Shown: piece after piece, positions 26,558 through 35,908 of the stretch | Numbering within the stretch: position 1 is the first letter of the stretch | Layout: every line of letters starts with the position of its first letter | From: Sphingobacterium shayense | GTDB lineage: Bacteria > Bacteroidota > Bacteroidia > Sphingobacteriales > Sphingobacteriaceae | NCBI RefSeq assembly: GCF_013179575.1 | Contig: NZ_JABMCQ010000010.1 | Location: 1-46,749 of the forward strand | Length of the DNA: 46,749 nt | Reading direction: 5' to 3' | Notes under the pieces: generated by a model | The model's database searches: none | What the model saw: only the letters and a program-made list of their open reading frames with translations | What the model was told of the DNA's origin: nothing | Translations under genes and position numbers: made by a program

Positions 26558-29500
26558 ATGATGAATAAATGGCCGATATTATTATGGATATGCTTCTTGC
26601 AGGTAAGCCTGGCATTATGCCAACCAACCCCTGTAAGTGAGCATTTCGGTATACAGCAGGGCCTATCCAATCAACAGGTTCTAGATATTGTACACGACCA
26701 GCAAGGCTATACATGGATCGCCACTGAACTCGGCCTCAACCGGTTTGCAAGCGGACAATTCAAGTCGTACTACCAGTCTGAAAAGATGGATGGATCCGCT
26801 ATCAATAGCAACGAAGTAAACACTTTATGCCACGACGAGGGAAAACTATACATCGGCACACGCTCTAACGGATTAAATGTCCTTGACCTAAAAACAAACA
26901 GATTTCTATATTATTTGCATGATTCCAGCGATACAAACTCTATTGCGACGAACGACATTACGGATATTTTGAAGGGCAAAGAGCAACAGCTCTGGCTGGC
27001 AACCTATCACCGAGGCTTGCAGCGTTTTGATAAAAAGACGAAAAAATTTACGCGCTTTAACACCGAAACAATTCCAAACTTCCCAGAAAACGGAATATGG
27101 TCGCTGGAAAAAGATGGCAAGGGGCTGCTTTATATAGGGCATGTAAACAAAGGCATGACGGTCTTTAATCCTATGACCGGCACTCTAGTAAATTTCAATG
27201 TGGACAATACCAGAGGCGCCCTCCCGGACAACGAGGTAAAAGCCTTATTCCGAGATAAACGTGATAATATCTGGATCGGTACGCGTCGAGGTCTTGCATT
27301 ATACGATCCACGAACACAATCGATAAGCCAGGTACATCTAAACGGAGGTAAGAAAAATAGTAATGAGCCGTTCGTTTATTCCATTAAGGAAATAGATAAC
27401 GAAATTTGGGTGGGCACGGAATCTTCTAAGCTGTTTATTATTAATCCATCAACACGCATCCAGGATACCTACAGTTTCCGCACGCTGGATCTTAAAAGAG
27501 GAAATAACGCATCGATTCAACAAATAACACCGGATAGATTTGGAAATATATGGGTTGCCATATATGGGAGCGGCGTAGACTTTATCAGTCATGTGCAGCC
27601 TTTTTTCCAGATTTTTCCACCTATGGACAAAAGTGGAAAGCCGAGCCTTTCTCCTTTATCGCCAGTGGTCGGTATCGTTCAGCAAAGGGATCAGCAAACC
27701 ATGTTGGTAACCGAAGGTACTGGCATTATTCGGCTTGATGCTCAAGGAAACTTATTAAAGCAGCTAAACGATCGAAGCGGACTTGGCGACAACTTTTTAT
27801 TCTCCTGCTTTTCCGATCAAAATAACGATTTATGGTTAGGACCGCGCCAAGGAGGGGTCGTACGGTATAATAGCGATAATAATAATTGGCAGCAGATTGA
27901 TTTAGGAGAGAGGGTCACAGAGGTAAGAGCTATTATCCAAACCCGAGATAAGCAGTTATGGATTGCTGCCAAACAGGGTGTTTTCATTTACAATGTCCAA
28001 ACGAAAAAATCTAAAAAACTACTGATCAACGATCCGATGCTCGGTGACTACGCTCCGCGTACACTCGTAGAAGATAGCAAAGGTAATGTGTGGATAGGCA
28101 CGTACGGCCAAGGTTTATATATCTATAACGCCGAACAAACGCTCATAAAACGACTTTCGGGTGACGATGTATTAAAGAGCAATACGATCAACCACCTGTA
28201 CTCCGATAAAAATAATAACATCTGGGTTGCAACCAATGAAGGCATCGCCGTACAGGAGGTCGGCCTTCCCATCGGACAGCTGCGCATCCTAATGCCTGAA
28301 GGTGCCGATGCCTGGCACATCATTAACGCCATCAGTGAAGACGACAGCGGGAGCATTTGGTGCTCAACTAAATCGGGTTTAATCCGGTATCTACCTTCAG
28401 AAAATCGCTTTCTACTGTACGACGAATCTTTCGGGATACCCGTCGGCGGTTTTGTAAATGGTAGTGTGATGAAAGATTCCCAAGGAAAGCTTTATTTCGG
28501 AATGCAGGACGGATTATGCTATTTTAAACCATCTGAAATTCCATTGGACTTACCTTCATCGCCGATTTTCATCAGCCGATTTTCTGTTTTTAATAGCGGT
28601 GAAACGCGGCCACAAGAAGATAAATTTCCTGCCAGTACGCAAAAAGTTGTACTCAGACATAACGAAAATAGCTTCCGTGTAGAATTGGCGGTGATGGACT
28701 ACGGACTCCATGAGCTCGTTGAATTCAGCTACATGCTGTATGGCCATGACGCGGATTGGTTGTTTTTGGCTAACGAGCGAAATCTCGATTTTCGAAATGT
28801 TCCCCACGGTAGCTACGAACTCCGTGTACGAACGCGCATGAAAAATGGAACATGGTCGGCGGACTATACCCAGCTGTTCATCGAGATCAAGCCTCCGTTC
28901 TATTTAAGTAAGCTGGCTTGGATTGTCTACGCCTCGATCATTGTTATAATAATCTGGGTACTTTTATTTTTATACATAAAAAAAATAAGAGCCGAAGCCG
29001 AGCTACAAATGATTGCGCACAAACACCTCCAGGACGAGAAGCTCTATAACGAGCGATTAAACTTCTATACAAACATCACCCATGAGCTACGAACGCCGCT
29101 TACGCTTATTCTAGGCCCACTGGACGACCTCCTACTAGACACAAAACTTCCTTCGCGCCAAAAGGTTCTGGTACGCACTGTCCAAAAGAGTGCGAACAGA
29201 CTCTTCTCGTTGGTGAATCAATTACTAGAATTTCGAAAGGTAGAATCACAATACAAACCGCTAGTGCTCGAGGAAGGTTACCTCGGGGAAATGTTAAGCG
29301 ATCTGGTTCAGAAATATACCGAGCTCAACACGAACAAAAACTTAATCTTTACCGCTGAGGTTCCGGAGGTGGATCATCGGACGCTATTTGATCCCGAAAT
29401 TATCCAGCATATCATCGACAACCTGCTGAGTAATGCCTATAAACATACAAAAAACGGTTCCATTAAGCTTAGCCTAGCCTATGAAGTTAGCGGGTTAAGC

Positions 29501-30589
29501 AAATATTCGATCATAAAAGTACAGGATACAGGCGATGGTATTGGTCAGGAACACATCGAAAAAATATTCGATAAGTTTTATCAAATCCCCCGAGCGGAGG
29601 GGCATGGCACGGGCGTGGGTTTAGCAATAACCAAGGAGCTTGTATCCATCCACGGTGGTAAAATCTCCGTGGAAAGCGAGCTTAGCAGCGGTACAATCTT
29701 TACAGTTAGACTGCTTACCAACTCGGTAAAAGAAGAGACTACCAAGGCCCTACCCCCTCACACAGACCCTGAAATAACAAAAGAAGACGACAGGCCACCG
29801 ATAATCCTGCTTGTGGAGGACGATCCCGATCTTCGAAACTACCTCACTGACATCTTAGGATCGCGGTACGAAGTTCTCTGCGCCCAAGATGGAGACACTG
29901 GCCATGCGCTCGCTAAAAAGCACGTTCCGGATCTAATTCTCAGCGACGTGATGATGGCCGGTGCCGACGGTTATACGCTGCTGAATAAGCTGAAATCAGA
30001 ACGGGACACCAGTCATATCCCCGTAGTATTCCTAACGGCGAAGGATACGGATATTGACCGCGAAAAAGGGTATGCGATGGGAGTAGATTCTTATCTCACC
30101 AAACCTACTAGTGCAGCTGTTTTGTTTAATCGTATCGAGAACCTCCTTAGCAAGAAGAAGGCTACCTATGCAGAAATATTCAGTAAGCTTGCTGAAAGCA
30201 GCAACGTTGATTCTCCCAAAGAAGATTCTATAGGGCAGGATCCCTTTCCAGAGAACGCCTTTGTGCAAGATTTTGTTACAATCGTTCGCGATCATCTGCA
30301 AGATGACGTCCTTGATGCTGCGAAACTCGCAGAAAGGATGAATATGAGTCAGTCGACCCTCTACCGTAAGCTAAAAGCCCTAACAGGTAAAAATATAAAT
30401 CAGTTGGTACGTAAGGTACGGCTACATCGAGCTGCTGAACTTCTTCGATCAGGACAATATAATATCACAGAAGTTAGTTTTATGGTCGGCATGAACAGCG
30501 CTGTTTATTTCCGCCAGTGCTTTAAAGAAGAATTCGGAGTATTACCGTCGGAGTTTCAAAAACAGGAATCTACCCAAAACATAAATTAA
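26558..30589 (+). CDS. Hybrid two-component system regulator (HTCS)
   Basis: This 1343-residue protein joins sensor, kinase, receiver and DNA-binding parts. It has a signal peptide (1-21), periplasmic two-bladed propeller repeats (Reg_prop motifs such as GYTWIATELGLNRF, about 30-660), a Y_Y_Y domain (about 690-775) and a membrane helix (about 785-807). A HisKA follows with HELRTPLTLILGP (His about 842), an HATPase with DNLLSNAYKHT, DTGDGIG and GTGVGLAI (about 955-1060), and a receiver with VEDDPDL and phospho-acceptor Asp in LILSDVMM (about 1129). An AraC-type HTH closes it (about 1250-1335, YFRQCFKEEFGVLPSEF). HTCS proteins sense an oligosaccharide in the periplasm and activate the adjacent PUL. 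Here it sits between GH97 and SusC and should control 31022-40347. Confidence 0.96.
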   Translation: MMNKWPILLWICFLQVSLALCQPTPVSEHFGIQQGLSNQQVLDIVHDQQGYTWIATELGLNRFASGQFKSYYQSEKMDGSAINSNEVNTLCHDEGKLYIGTRSNGLNVLDLKTNRFLYYLHDSSDTNSIATNDITDILKGKEQQLWLATYHRGLQRFDKKTKKFTRFNTETIPNFPENGIWSLEKDGKGLLYIGHVNKGMTVFNPMTGTLVNFNVDNTRGALPDNEVKALFRDKRDNIWIGTRRGLALYDPRTQSISQVHLNGGKKNSNEPFVYSIKEIDNEIWVGTESSKLFIINPSTRIQDTYSFRTLDLKRGNNASIQQITPDRFGNIWVAIYGSGVDFISHVQPFFQIFPPMDKSGKPSLSPLSPVVGIVQQRDQQTMLVTEGTGIIRLDAQGNLLKQLNDRSGLGDNFLFSCFSDQNNDLWLGPRQGGVVRYNSDNNNWQQIDLGERVTEVRAIIQTRDKQLWIAAKQGVFIYNVQTKKSKKLLINDPMLGDYAPRTLVEDSKGNVWIGTYGQGLYIYNAEQTLIKRLSGDDVLKSNTINHLYSDKNNNIWVATNEGIAVQEVGLPIGQLRILMPEGADAWHIINAISEDDSGSIWCSTKSGLIRYLPSENRFLLYDESFGIPVGGFVNGSVMKDSQGKLYFGMQDGLCYFKPSEIPLDLPSSPIFISRFSVFNSGETRPQEDKFPASTQKVVLRHNENSFRVELAVMDYGLHELVEFSYMLYGHDADWLFLANERNLDFRNVPHGSYELRVRTRMKNGTWSADYTQLFIEIKPPFYLSKLAWIVYASIIVIIIWVLLFLYIKKIRAEAELQMIAHKHLQDEKLYNERLNFYTNITHELRTPLTLILGPLDDLLLDTKLPSRQKVLVRTVQKSANRLFSLVNQLLEFRKVESQYKPLVLEEGYLGEMLSDLVQKYTELNTNKNLIFTAEVPEVDHRTLFDPEIIQHIIDNLLSNAYKHTKNGSIKLSLAYEVSGLSKYSIIKVQDTGDGIGQEHIEKIFDKFYQIPRAEGHGTGVGLAITKELVSIHGGKISVESELSSGTIFTVRLLTNSVKEETTKALPPHTDPEITKEDDRPPIILLVEDDPDLRNYLTDILGSRYEVLCAQDGDTGHALAKKHVPDLILSDVMMAGADGYTLLNKLKSERDTSHIPVVFLTAKDTDIDREKGYAMGVDSYLTKPTSAAVLFNRIENLLSKKKATYAEIFSKLAESSNVDSPKEDSIGQDPFPENAFVQDFVTIVRDHLQDDVLDAAKLAERMNMSQSTLYRKLKALTGKNINQLVRKVRLHRAAELLRSGQYNITEVSFMVGMNSAVYFRQCFKEEFGVLPSEFQKQESTQNIN

Positions 30590-31021
30590 CCAGATTCAGA
30601 CTGGCTAACAACCTTGCCCGTCTAAAATCGGATCAAAATCGTCAGATAATGCATCTTGTCTCCAGCACCTGTTTATAAATAAGCTCGCACTTTCCGAATA
30701 ACTGTCTTGTTCCCTCCGGTTATAACTATACACCCGGCGATGCACCTTTCAAAAAACCGGCATCTAAGGTGGCAAGCTTCCTCCTATCTCACTTAAAACA
30801 TGTTTTACAGTCACTTTTGACGAAATAATATATGTTTTTTGACGGATTTGTATATGCTTTTATGTACTGAAGTAGGTTAAGTTTGATCTGTTATTCAATT
30901 ATAAATCTAGTTAGCTTCAGAGCACGTAAAAGCATCACACTCCTACATTTCCTATGTACGAATGAACTCTCCGAGCAGCGCTAGATTGCATTATTTTAAA
31001 GTTCAATTATACTAACACATT
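30590..31021. other. PUL promoter region upstream of susC
   Basis: There is no gene in this 432-bp gap between the HTCS and SusC. It is the expected place for the HTCS-controlled promoter of the SusC-to-GH2 transcript and for the end of the regulator transcript. The stretch at 30820-30910 is AT-rich. I could not define a direct-repeat operator by eye. Confidence 0.5.
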
Positions 31022-34000
31022 ATGAACAAACTAAAAATTGTATTCCTGTACATCCTGGTTTGGGTTGTCCCTACCCTGGTGTATGCGCAAAGAAAAATTT
31101 CGGGCCATGTTGTAACCTCCGAAAATAGTCCGATTTCCGGAGCTACCGTTCTATTGGAAGGTGGTACGCAGGCCACGACGACCGACGATTCGGGGCACTT
31201 CGAAATTAATGCCGATGATGGCGTACTGGTCGTGTCCTATATTGGTTATATCACCCAACGTGTGACGCTGGACAATAAAACCAGTTATCAAATTCTGCTC
31301 CAAACAGACGAACAAACCTTAGAAGATGTAGTGGTCGTGGGCTATGGTACGCAGCGTAAAGCGACCTTAACGGGGTCAATTTCCCAGGTTAAGGGAGAAG
31401 AGCTTGTGAAAAGCCCGCAGCCCAACCTATCAAATTCTCTTGCCGGCCGGTTCTCTGGCGTTATCATCAACAATCGTAGTGGAGAGCCTGGTTATGATGG
31501 TTCTTCCATTACCGTACGCGGTCAGGCAACAAATGGAAATAACGATGTGCTTATCGTCGTCGACGGTGTTCCCGGACAAGTGGGTGGCCTAGAACGCCTA
31601 GACCCAAACGATATTGAAAGCATCTCAGTTCTAAAAGATGCTTCAGCGGCTATCTACGGTAACCGAGCGGCCAATGGTGTCATTCTAGTCACGACAAAAA
31701 AAGGAAAGACAGGGAAACCAACGATTACCTATAGCGGTAACCAAGGTTTCAGCTCCCCTACCCGTATGCCAAAAATGGCTGACGCGGCGACCTATGCAAC
31801 CCTGATGAATGAAATTGCTTATGACAATAGCGAAGAGGGAGGAATCAACCAAGTATACTCGCCCGAACAGATAGAAATGTTCCGTAATGGTTCGGATCCC
31901 GTAATGTATCCTAATACGGACTGGGCGAAGCAAACGTTAAAAAGTAACGCCCTTCAAGGGCAACACAATGTGGGTGTCTCCGGAGGAACCGAAAGCGTCC
32001 GCTATTTTATGTCCTTAGGAACAATTTATCAGGGAGGTCTCTATAAGGATGGTGCTACCAAATATAACCAGTATAATTTCAGGTCGAACCTAGAAGCAGA
32101 TATTACAGATCGTTTTAAAGTAGGCCTTTCTTTGTCTGGAAGACAGGAAGACAGAAAGTTCCCTATAGCTTCTGCAGGTGATATTTTCCGATCTATCTAC
32201 CGAGCAAAACCTATTGTAGCGGCATTTTACCCAAATGGCCTTCCGACTACTGGAATCGAGAATGCTAATCCTGCGGTAATGGCCACAGATTTAGCAGGAA
32301 CGGTTGAAAATCCTAAACAGGTGTTCAACGGCATCCTGCGTGCAAGCTACGACCTTCCTTGGGTCGATGGGTTGTCAGTGGATGGCTTTCTGGCGGTTGA
32401 TAAGTCCTCAAATTTTAATAAGAACTTCTCCAAGCCTTATTTGCTTTACAATTACAGTGCTGCTGATGATGCTTATAACAGTGTTATCGTCGGCGGGAAC
32501 AATGATGCCGCGACGTTGATACAGGCACAAACAAACGAATCGCTCATAACCGGAAACTTCAAGTTGAATTTCGAACGTAACTTTGGCAAACATCATGTCA
32601 ATGCTTTCGTGGGTTATGAACAGAGCAAGCGTCACCTTTCCTACTTCGACGCCCAACGATTCAACTACTTATCTTCGGAGCTTCCTGAACTCAGTCAAGG
32701 TGGATCAGCGGCTACCGATTACCTTAATTCGGGTTACAGCACCAACTATACCCGCCAAAGTGTGATCAGCCGTATTGCTTACAATTTTGATGAGAAATAT
32801 ATGCTTGAAGGGCAGTTCCGCGCTGATGGTTCGTCGATCTTTGCACCAAACAATCGGTGGGGATATTTCCCATCAATTTCGGCTGCTTGGCGTATCAGCA
32901 AGGAAGAATGGTTTAACCAAGAATCCATATTCAACGACTTAAAGATTCGCGCATCATATGGAACCCTAGGAAATGACAACGTAAACGGCTTTCAATATTT
33001 TGACAACTATTTGTTAATGTCCAACGGCTTTGTAGCTCTCTTAGATGAAGTGGGATCAATACAACCAAACATTAGGCTTGCGAAGCTCGCCAATCCGGAT
33101 ATCACATGGGAGACATCACGTAAACTAGATATTGGATTAAATGCACAGTTTTTGGAAAATTTCACTTTGGAAGCAATCTACTTCCAGCAGAAACGGGATA
33201 ACATCCTGACTACTAGAAATGCTTCGATTCCGGCAACTTCCGGTATCGTTAACCCTTACGAAGGGGATCCTCTTGTACCTTCTGAAAATATTGGTAAGAT
33301 CAATAGCAGCGGTATGGAAGCAACTCTAGGCTATCAAAAAACAGGCAATTTCTCTTGGGGAGTTTCCGGAAACTTTACATACGCCAAAAATGAAATCATC
33401 TTTATCGATGAAGCTAGCGGCACTTTAGAGCATCAGCGCCAGACGGGGCATTCTTTGAACACCTCGTTACTATATAATGCGATCGGTCTTAACCGGACCG
33501 AGGAAGATCTCGCGGGTTCACCACAGGCACCGGGAGCGAAAATTGGTGATCTTATCTATGAAGATTTCAACGGTGACGGCGAAATTACAGCGGACGATAT
33601 GATCCGCTCGAAATACGGTAATATTCCGCGCATTACTTATGGATTAAACCTTATGGCTGCCTATAAAAATATCGATCTATCGGTATTATTTGCGGGCCAG
33701 GCGCAGGTCAGTCAGTATGTTCTGCCTGAGTCGGGTACTGTAGGTAATTTCTACAGCAGCTGGGCCGACAACCGTTACAATGCAATTAATAACCCAGATG
33801 GCGACTATCCCAAAGTCGGTGAACGCGCCTCATCTATGGTCAGTGGGGGTTTATTTAACAACACGTTTTGGTTAAACGATGCTTCATTTCTACGCCTTAA
33901 AAATGTAGAAATCGGCTATACTTTTGCAAGTGAATCCTTGTCTCGATTAAAGCTAGGAGGCCTTCGCCTTTATGCGAATGGCTTTAATCTACTCACATTC

Positions 34001-34099
34001 TCCAAAGTGAAAGACTACGATCCTGAAGGAAATAGCGGTAGCGGGCAGTTCTACCCACAACAACGTATCATGAACATCGGCGTAAATATTAAATTTTAA
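31022..34099 (+). CDS. SusC/RagA-family TonB-linked outer-membrane transporter (PUL)
   Basis: This 1025-residue protein has a signal peptide (1-22, ending VYAQR) and a CarboxypepD-regulatory-like domain (about 24-100: ISGHVVTSENSPISGATVLL and VSYIGYITQRV). A TonB-box-like segment EDVVVVGYGTQRKATLTGS is followed by a plug (about 115-225, with VLIVVDGVPG and ISVLKDASAAIYGNRAANG) and a barrel ending MNIGVNIKF. It is the oligosaccharide importer of this PUL, paired with the SusD 18 bp downstream. Gene order HTCS, SusC, SusD and glycosidases makes carbohydrate uptake likely, unlike the orphan pair at 17184. Confidence 0.96.
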   Translation: MNKLKIVFLYILVWVVPTLVYAQRKISGHVVTSENSPISGATVLLEGGTQATTTDDSGHFEINADDGVLVVSYIGYITQRVTLDNKTSYQILLQTDEQTLEDVVVVGYGTQRKATLTGSISQVKGEELVKSPQPNLSNSLAGRFSGVIINNRSGEPGYDGSSITVRGQATNGNNDVLIVVDGVPGQVGGLERLDPNDIESISVLKDASAAIYGNRAANGVILVTTKKGKTGKPTITYSGNQGFSSPTRMPKMADAATYATLMNEIAYDNSEEGGINQVYSPEQIEMFRNGSDPVMYPNTDWAKQTLKSNALQGQHNVGVSGGTESVRYFMSLGTIYQGGLYKDGATKYNQYNFRSNLEADITDRFKVGLSLSGRQEDRKFPIASAGDIFRSIYRAKPIVAAFYPNGLPTTGIENANPAVMATDLAGTVENPKQVFNGILRASYDLPWVDGLSVDGFLAVDKSSNFNKNFSKPYLLYNYSAADDAYNSVIVGGNNDAATLIQAQTNESLITGNFKLNFERNFGKHHVNAFVGYEQSKRHLSYFDAQRFNYLSSELPELSQGGSAATDYLNSGYSTNYTRQSVISRIAYNFDEKYMLEGQFRADGSSIFAPNNRWGYFPSISAAWRISKEEWFNQESIFNDLKIRASYGTLGNDNVNGFQYFDNYLLMSNGFVALLDEVGSIQPNIRLAKLANPDITWETSRKLDIGLNAQFLENFTLEAIYFQQKRDNILTTRNASIPATSGIVNPYEGDPLVPSENIGKINSSGMEATLGYQKTGNFSWGVSGNFTYAKNEIIFIDEASGTLEHQRQTGHSLNTSLLYNAIGLNRTEEDLAGSPQAPGAKIGDLIYEDFNGDGEITADDMIRSKYGNIPRITYGLNLMAAYKNIDLSVLFAGQAQVSQYVLPESGTVGNFYSSWADNRYNAINNPDGDYPKVGERASSMVSGGLFNNTFWLNDASFLRLKNVEIGYTFASESLSRLKLGGLRLYANGFNLLTFSKVKDYDPEGNSGSGQFYPQQRIMNIGVNIKF

Positions 34100-34117
34100 T
34101 CTCGGAGGAACTTAAAC

Positions 34118-35830
34118 ATGAAAACATTCACAAAATATATAGCACTGCTTGTGGCAGGAATGGCTACCCTTGCTTCTTGCGATAAAAATCTTCTCGAAGT
34201 GACGCCTACGGACCGGATATCAACGGCTTCAATCGAATCTGACACCGTACTTCTCGAAGCATTTATTACCAATCGATATATTGGCGAACGGATCATCGGT
34301 AGCGAGGCTGATGGCACCAATCCGGGATTTGGCCGAGGGTTCGAATATGCTTTATGGGGATCAATAACAGACGAATCCATGTACACAAATGACGACAATA
34401 CCTGGCTGATTGTCCGCGGGCAGCTGTCGCCCGAAAACATGGGAGCGGCAGGCTCACTGTGGGCACGCAGTTACCGGAGCATTCGCGAGTGCAATTATGC
34501 GTTGCAAGTGCTCTCAAAAATTGAGATTAGCGACTCACGCAGGCGCATGCTTGAAGGAGAGCTGCAATTCATCCGCGCGTTCCGTTACCACGACCTACTA
34601 CGTAACTTTGGCAAAGTCGTGCTTATGGGCGATAGCGTCTACAACCTCTCGGATGACTTAGCGAGCCCTTCTCTTTTTGAGCGTCAATCGATCCAGGAAA
34701 GTATGGATTATATCTTAGCACAATTGGACGAAGCTGCACAGAAACTTCCCCTGAACAATTCAGGAGAATGGGTGGCCGGTCGAGCAACCAAGGGAGCAGC
34801 GCTTGCCGTGAAATCCAGACTGACTTTATATGCAGCCAGTCCGCTGTATAACGTAGGGAGTTGGGAAGATGCCACGCAGGCTGCAGCAGAGGTTATTGCA
34901 TTAAACAAATACAGTCTCTTTGGTGGTGGCTACGGCAGATTGTTTTTAATTAACGATAATCCGGAAACAATTTTTGCCCGCTACTATACTAAAAATGCAA
35001 ATCACGTTCACCTGGAGATCGCCAATGGTCCAAACGGTTACGGTGGATGGGGTGGAAACACGCCCTACCAAAATTTGGTCGACGATTACCAGATGAAAAA
35101 TGGAATGCCCCCCTTCTTAACGAATGGATCGGTAAACCCTGCCTCCGGTTATGATCCCGCTAATCCGTATGCAAACAGGGATCCCCGCTTTGACGCGACG
35201 ATTCTGCACAATGGCTCGGACTTTCGTGGACGCCAGATAGAAACCTTTCTACCGGGAGGACGTGATAGTCGTGATGGTTCGGACAATTGGAATACTTCCA
35301 AGACAGGATACTACCTGCGTAAATTCCTAAATGACGACTATCCTATCCAGAACCCTTGGGGCAATGCCGGCTTTCAGCCGTGGAACTACTTCCGTTATGC
35401 AGAAATATTATTAAATTATGCAGAAGCGGCAAACGAGGCATATGGGCCTGACGTTTTACCAGCGGGTGCTACCATGAGTGCGCGCCAAGCATTAAACTTG
35501 GTCCGCTCAAGACCTTCGGTAGAGATGCCTGAGATTCCGGCGGGCAGATCAAAAGATGATTTTAGAAAGGACGTTCGTTATGAACGCAGGGTGGAGCTAG
35601 CCTTCGAGGAACATCGTTTCTACGATGTACGTAGGTGGAAGATCGCCGAAACCACAGAGAATGTTCCTGCATATGGTGTCACCATCACTAAAAATGGAAG
35701 CACCTTTACTTACACGCGTAAGGAAGCGCTATCAGATCGCCGGTTTGAAGAAAAACATTACTGGCTTCCTATTCCGCGTGCGGAGATATTATCATCAAAT
35801 GGTAAATTAGAACAAAATACAGGCTACTAA
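34118..35830 (+). CDS. SusD/RagB-family surface glycan-binding lipoprotein (PUL)
   Basis: This 570-residue protein has lipobox LASC (Cys about 21) and then the usual mature start DKNLLEVTPTDRIS. SusD landmarks are IRECNYALQVL, GELQFIRAFRYHDLLRNFGKV, AALAVKSRLTLYAASPLYN, FRYAEILLNYAEAANEAYG, ALNLVRSRPSV and RRVELAFEEHRFYDVRRWK. It binds the glycan at the surface and hands it to SusC. Aromatic residues near YGGWGGNTPYQN may form part of the binding platform, which is inference. It lies 18 bp after SusC and 78 bp before the GH43 gene, with a hairpin between. Confidence 0.96.
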   Translation: MKTFTKYIALLVAGMATLASCDKNLLEVTPTDRISTASIESDTVLLEAFITNRYIGERIIGSEADGTNPGFGRGFEYALWGSITDESMYTNDDNTWLIVRGQLSPENMGAAGSLWARSYRSIRECNYALQVLSKIEISDSRRRMLEGELQFIRAFRYHDLLRNFGKVVLMGDSVYNLSDDLASPSLFERQSIQESMDYILAQLDEAAQKLPLNNSGEWVAGRATKGAALAVKSRLTLYAASPLYNVGSWEDATQAAAEVIALNKYSLFGGGYGRLFLINDNPETIFARYYTKNANHVHLEIANGPNGYGGWGGNTPYQNLVDDYQMKNGMPPFLTNGSVNPASGYDPANPYANRDPRFDATILHNGSDFRGRQIETFLPGGRDSRDGSDNWNTSKTGYYLRKFLNDDYPIQNPWGNAGFQPWNYFRYAEILLNYAEAANEAYGPDVLPAGATMSARQALNLVRSRPSVEMPEIPAGRSKDDFRKDVRYERRVELAFEEHRFYDVRRWKIAETTENVPAYGVTITKNGSTFTYTRKEALSDRRFEEKHYWLPIPRAEILSSNGKLEQNTGY

Positions 35831-35863
35831 TACAATTTTAAACGAATAGAAACATAAAAACCA

Positions 35864-35894
35864 GGTGTGGGAGCGTTCAAGGAGGCTCCCCACC
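35864..35894 (+). promoter_or_regulatory. Intercistronic hairpin between SusD and GH43 genes
   Basis: Arms GGTGTGGGAGC and GCTCCCCACC (one bulged T) form a GC-rich stem ending 14 bp before the GH43 start. There is no T-run, so it is more likely an mRNA processing or stability element that lowers enzyme expression relative to SusC/SusD than a full terminator. Function is inferred. Confidence 0.5.
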
Positions 35895-35908
35895 CTAAAT
35901 ACCAATAG

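Noticed and set aside
34096-34440. 114-codon open frame antisense to the PUL SusD start
   Set aside because: It overlaps the lipoprotein signal and conserved SusD N-terminus. No independent coding signal was seen.
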